Positions 34,068 to 36,412 of a DNA stretch of 36,412 bases are shown here, piece by piece. Origin of the DNA: Parachlamydiaceae bacterium (GTDB taxonomy: Bacteria; Chlamydiota; Chlamydiia; Chlamydiales; Parachlamydiaceae); the NCBI GenBank assembly GCA_013821265.1, contig JACDHD010000021.1, forward strand, positions 1 to 36,412. Reading direction: 5' to 3'. Made by a program: the position numbers and the translations under genes. Positions within the stretch are counted from its first letter, which is position 1. Each line of letters begins with the position of its first letter. The notes under the pieces are model-generated. The model was not told the origin of the DNA. It ran no database searches and saw only the letters and a list, made by a program, of their open reading frames with translations.

Positions 34068-34898
34068 TTACGAACGAAGAGAAAAGCGCTGTTTCATTTC
34101 AAGCGTCCAATCTTCTAATACGCGTTTGGAATAACGTGATAGAACGCGTACCCATGCTTTAAGGGTGTAGTAGCGATTTCTCACGCCACCAAAGACAATA
34201 TTATTTCCTTTCGTCAATGTATCTTGGAGCCTATGTGAGTACGATTGCATCTTGCGTTTAGGACGCATAACCGCTTCCTGCAGCATGAGTAAACGCTTAA
34301 TCGCAAAGGTTTCAAATCGATCCCCTACTGAGACCTCAGGAGTCAATTTCGCACTAACAGCTGATAAACCTCGCGAGACGTGTTTTTCTAACACGCGATA
34401 CTTTTGCTTAATTTTTTCTTGCTTGAATGTGATCCAAGTGACAATTGGAGTGGTCAATTGCACACGAACCCGCACAGCTAACTGAAAGACCGCTTGCCAT
34501 CTCTTTTGTATTCTAAGAAAATGACGATTAAAGAATGCCTGCACTGCAGCTACTCTGCGTGCAAAAAAGCCACAGACTCTTGCATATGGAGGGTAAACAA
34601 CTCCAACAACGCGCTGATAAGCACGTATCACGAGTTGTTCGATCTTATCGCTAACGGCCTTCACGGTATAAAAGGGGATCAAAAAGGCGAGTACAAAAAC
34701 TTTGCAAATGCGCCCAATTAAAGGCAAAACACGTCCACGATGCCCTTGCAGCTTAACGTAGAGCTTTGCTTCCAATTGCTCTTGGGCAAAGATAGCCGCA
34801 TCTCGTCTCGCCGAGTGTGACGAGTTTGGCGTGTGGACATAGTACATGTCCTGTACACCTTCCCATCGACTTAATGAATCTCTAGTATCTTTTTTCAT
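34068..34898 (-). CDS. Basic hypothetical protein, 276 aa
   Basis: I do not recognise this protein. It is strongly basic (many Arg and Lys), with a hydrophobic or amphipathic stretch at about 64-84 (VFVLAFLIPFYTVKAV) and long helices rich in Arg/Val/Phe thereafter (QAFFNRHFLRIQKRWQAVF, KQEKIKQKYRVLEKHVSR). It could be membrane-associated. The start ATG 34898 has only a weak AAAGAAA upstream. It is the first gene of a probable two-gene unit with the BTB-LRR gene, which begins two bases after its stop, so the two may act together or be co-secreted; this is inference from spacing. Confidence 0.7.
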   Translation of the reverse strand: MKKDTRDSLSRWEGVQDMYYVHTPNSSHSARRDAAIFAQEQLEAKLYVKLQGHRGRVLPLIGRICKVFVLAFLIPFYTVKAVSDKIEQLVIRAYQRVVGVVYPPYARVCGFFARRVAAVQAFFNRHFLRIQKRWQAVFQLAVRVRVQLTTPIVTWITFKQEKIKQKYRVLEKHVSRGLSAVSAKLTPEVSVGDRFETFAIKRLLMLQEAVMRPKRKMQSYSHRLQDTLTKGNNIVFGGVRNRYYTLKAWVRVLSRYSKRVLEDWTLEMKQRFSLRS

Positions 34899-35023
34899 AA
34901 TTTCTTTTTTGTTAAATTTAATTTTAAAACATTTATTGATTTAAAACAAGCTCGATTGCAAAAATCTATAAAATTTCTTATGCTTTTTATTCTCGTCTGT
35001 TATATAGATGAAGATAAACGTAT

Positions 35024-35147
35024 ATGTTCACGTACTCACCAGGCTGTCCTAGGCCTGAAGGTAACCAGGGCCTTCCGCCCTGCAACCTCTCAGCCTGGCA
35101 GACAAAAGACCAGACCGCCGCGGTCTGGTCCCGTACTTTGTGAACAT
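35024..35147. repeat. Palindromic element of shared modules
   Basis: ATGTTCACGTAC (35024-35035) and GTACTTTGTGAACAT (35133-35147) are inverted ends. Inside, 35038-35088 repeats the module of the 26.2-kb arms (CCAGGCTGTCCTAGGCCTGA, TAACCAGGGCC, CCGCCCTGCAA), and 35110-35128 is the hairpin CCAGACCGCCGCGGTCTGG. It occupies the divergent gap between the 276-residue gene and the next plus-strand gene. Confidence 0.8.
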
Positions 35148-35173
35148 GTACAGAAAAACTTAACAATAGCCTG

Positions 35174-35365
35174 ATGATGCAGTACTCCCTAGTCAATCGC
35201 ACAAGTTTCATAGTTGCTGGTGCTACCTTGTTATTTTCACAGCTGCTTTTTTTTAGTCAGACGAGTGAATTTTTTGGTAGTTTAATGGCAGCTCTAATGA
35301 CCGCTAGCCTTGTGTGGATGGCTTATGTCCTGACACGATTTATTATTCTCGCTCTAAAAAAATAA
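35174..35365 (+). CDS. Small two-helix membrane protein, 63 aa
   Basis: The tiny protein has two hydrophobic stretches (about 11-28 and 34-58) and a Lys-Lys C-terminus. Tandem ATGs at 35174 and 35177 are both possible, and no strong Shine-Dalgarno is present. The next gene begins 16 bp later in the same direction, so they may form an operon. I do not recognise a family; small membrane proteins of this shape are common in chlamydiae. Confidence 0.5.
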   Translation: MMQYSLVNRTSFIVAGATLLFSQLLFFSQTSEFFGSLMAALMTASLVWMAYVLTRFIILALKK

Positions 35366-35381
35366 GGATATTTGTTTTATT

Positions 35382-36290
35382 ATGATCTACCGTTCTCTCC
35401 TTGCTTATCTTTTTCTTACTTCCTCTCTAACGCTATGTGCAGAACAACTAGACACCTTTCAGCTTCCGTGGATGTGGGAAACAGAAGAGGAAGCGCAAGA
35501 TCTTTTTCATGAATGTATCGTTTCCACATCTTACACAAAACCCTCCCAAGTGGAGCATAGTGTTTGGGACACATTAGCCCCTTACCTCTTGCCAGAAAAT
35601 CATCCAATTAAAGAAAAACTCGACAAACTCTTTTCTTCGCGTATCACCGAAAGTGTCGAAACCATAACTGCAGCTGGTTTTTTGAGACCTAATCCTGGAC
35701 GTTTCAGCCACACAATCGTCTCCAAACATCCACAGCTCAAAGGTTATTATTTGAAATTTTTTGTCGATACGCAAACAGATATTGTCGATTGGGTTGCGCT
35801 ACACAAACGCCTTGTCGGTGCTCAGTTAACACGAGAATCGATCGAAAGACATGGATATCAAATTTATTTTAAGGTGCCTCAAAAGTGGATTTATCCCCTT
35901 CCCGAGAATCCTGCACCAGCTCCTAGCAATAATCCAAAGCGGTTTATCTTGATTGCCGAAGACATGAACATTCTCACACGTAGCCAAAATCATAAGCAGT
36001 GGGCTTCTGCAGCCATTTTATCCCCAAAACGTTTAAAAGCATATTACACGATCATGCAAGAAGTGGGCCTCAATGACTCCAACCATGTGTTCAACGTGCC
36101 CTTCTGCCGTGATGGCAAGCAAACATTTTTAGATACAGAACGGTACCACCGCTGGCCCATCAATTTTAGCAATTTAAACCGTTACATCGCTAAATCGTTA
36201 CGACCTTACTGGCAGGAATTGATTTCTTCAGATGGAAAAGGCAACAAAACAAAAAAGACAAAAAAGGGTAAGCCTATCAAGTGGCTTTAG
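35382..36290 (+). CDS. Exported hypothetical protein with a weak kinase-like pattern
   Basis: This 302-residue protein has a clear signal peptide (MIYRSLLAYLFLTSSLTLCA, cleavage after residue 20), so it is probably periplasmic or surface-exposed. Residues 109-130 (SHTIVSKHPQLKGYYLKFFVD) include a possible ATP-lysine strand. FILIAEDMNIL (188-198) and TFLDTERYHRW (248-258) occupy the positions of a hinge and a metal-binding Asp in kinase-like folds. This is a weak analogy and no HxD catalytic loop is seen. The C-terminus is a Lys-rich tail (KGNKTKKTKKGKPIKWL). RBS AAGGA lies about 13 bp upstream. The function is unknown. Confidence 0.7.
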   Translation: MIYRSLLAYLFLTSSLTLCAEQLDTFQLPWMWETEEEAQDLFHECIVSTSYTKPSQVEHSVWDTLAPYLLPENHPIKEKLDKLFSSRITESVETITAAGFLRPNPGRFSHTIVSKHPQLKGYYLKFFVDTQTDIVDWVALHKRLVGAQLTRESIERHGYQIYFKVPQKWIYPLPENPAPAPSNNPKRFILIAEDMNILTRSQNHKQWASAAILSPKRLKAYYTIMQEVGLNDSNHVFNVPFCRDGKQTFLDTERYHRWPINFSNLNRYIAKSLRPYWQELISSDGKGNKTKKTKKGKPIKWL

Positions 36291-36300
36291 GTATACCGGA

Positions 36301-36350
36301 GAGCAAATCCTTTCCGTGCCCGTGCCCGTGAGCGTGCCCGTGCCCGATTT
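36301..36350. repeat. Tandem GTGCCC hexamer tract
   Basis: Six-base units GTGCCC repeat around CCGTGCCCGTGCCCGTGAGC and GTGCCCGTGCCCGA after the last gene. The composition is far richer in GC than the surroundings. A related short CACGGGCAAGGGTGAGGG lies at about 26611-26630, in the gap before pdhC. Confidence 0.7.
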
Positions 36351-36412
36351 CTAAAATTTTAAAATGAGAGAAAAGAAAAGAATTAAATAAAACATCAGAT
36401 CTACTTTGTTTG

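Overview
The window looks like chromosome of an amoeba-associated or 'environmental' member of the phylum Chlamydiae, outside the Chlamydiaceae. No 16S or species marker is present, so the family (Waddlia-, Parachlamydia-, Simkania- or Criblamydia-like) is not resolved. The evidence is a methionine aminopeptidase with an N-terminal SEC-C zinc motif, the chlamydial order xseA-xseB-dxs, a pdhA-pdhB-pdhC cluster, a groEL copy without groES, a block of proteins with the bilobed hydrophobic domain of inclusion-membrane (Inc) proteins, and a BTB-LRR protein of the kind reported as expanded in amoeba-associated chlamydiae.

Layout. 0.1-1.9 kb (-): trmB translationally coupled to a hypothetical gene. 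2.2-3.3 kb (+): map and a small overlapping ORF, bracketed by two copies of a purine/pyrimidine-armed repeat. 3.6-5.2 kb (+): groEL paralogue. 5.35-8.3 kb (+): a three-gene FecBCD-type ABC importer (binding protein, permease, ATPase) for an iron complex, haem or cobalamin-like ligand. 8.55-14.3 kb (-): one 1908-codon gene, mostly alpha-helical, whose N-terminus looks like a nucleotidyltransferase of the FAM46/TENT5 kind. 14.8-19.4 kb (+): xseA, xseB, dxs, nadK, tightly packed. 19.6-26.1 kb (-): five Inc-like membrane proteins. 26.6-31.3 kb (-): pdhC, pdhB, pdhA and a DAACS-family symporter. 31.3-31.9 kb (-): two small paralogous membrane proteins. 32.6-34.9 kb (-): BTB-LRR protein and a basic hypothetical protein. 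35.2-36.3 kb (+): a small membrane protein and an exported protein of unknown function.

The most unusual feature is in the gaps. Nearly every intergenic region over about 180 bp holds a compound palindrome made of smaller hairpins. At least three of these (about 14.4, 26.2 and 32.0 kb), plus one single end (23.4 kb), share the terminal motif TTGAGACAATTGCATAAGTC or close variants. In one, a 161-bp palindrome is inserted into one arm of an older palindrome, and the other arm preserves the uninterrupted sequence. Hairpin modules recur with compensatory base changes, which suggests that the fold is maintained.

Functionally the window combines housekeeping genes (tRNA methylation, N-terminal processing, folding, DNA repair, isoprenoid precursor synthesis, NADP supply, pyruvate oxidation) with host-interaction genes (Inc-like proteins, BTB-LRR) and nutrient uptake (ABC importer, symporter). 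All functional calls are from reading sequence; no database search was possible.
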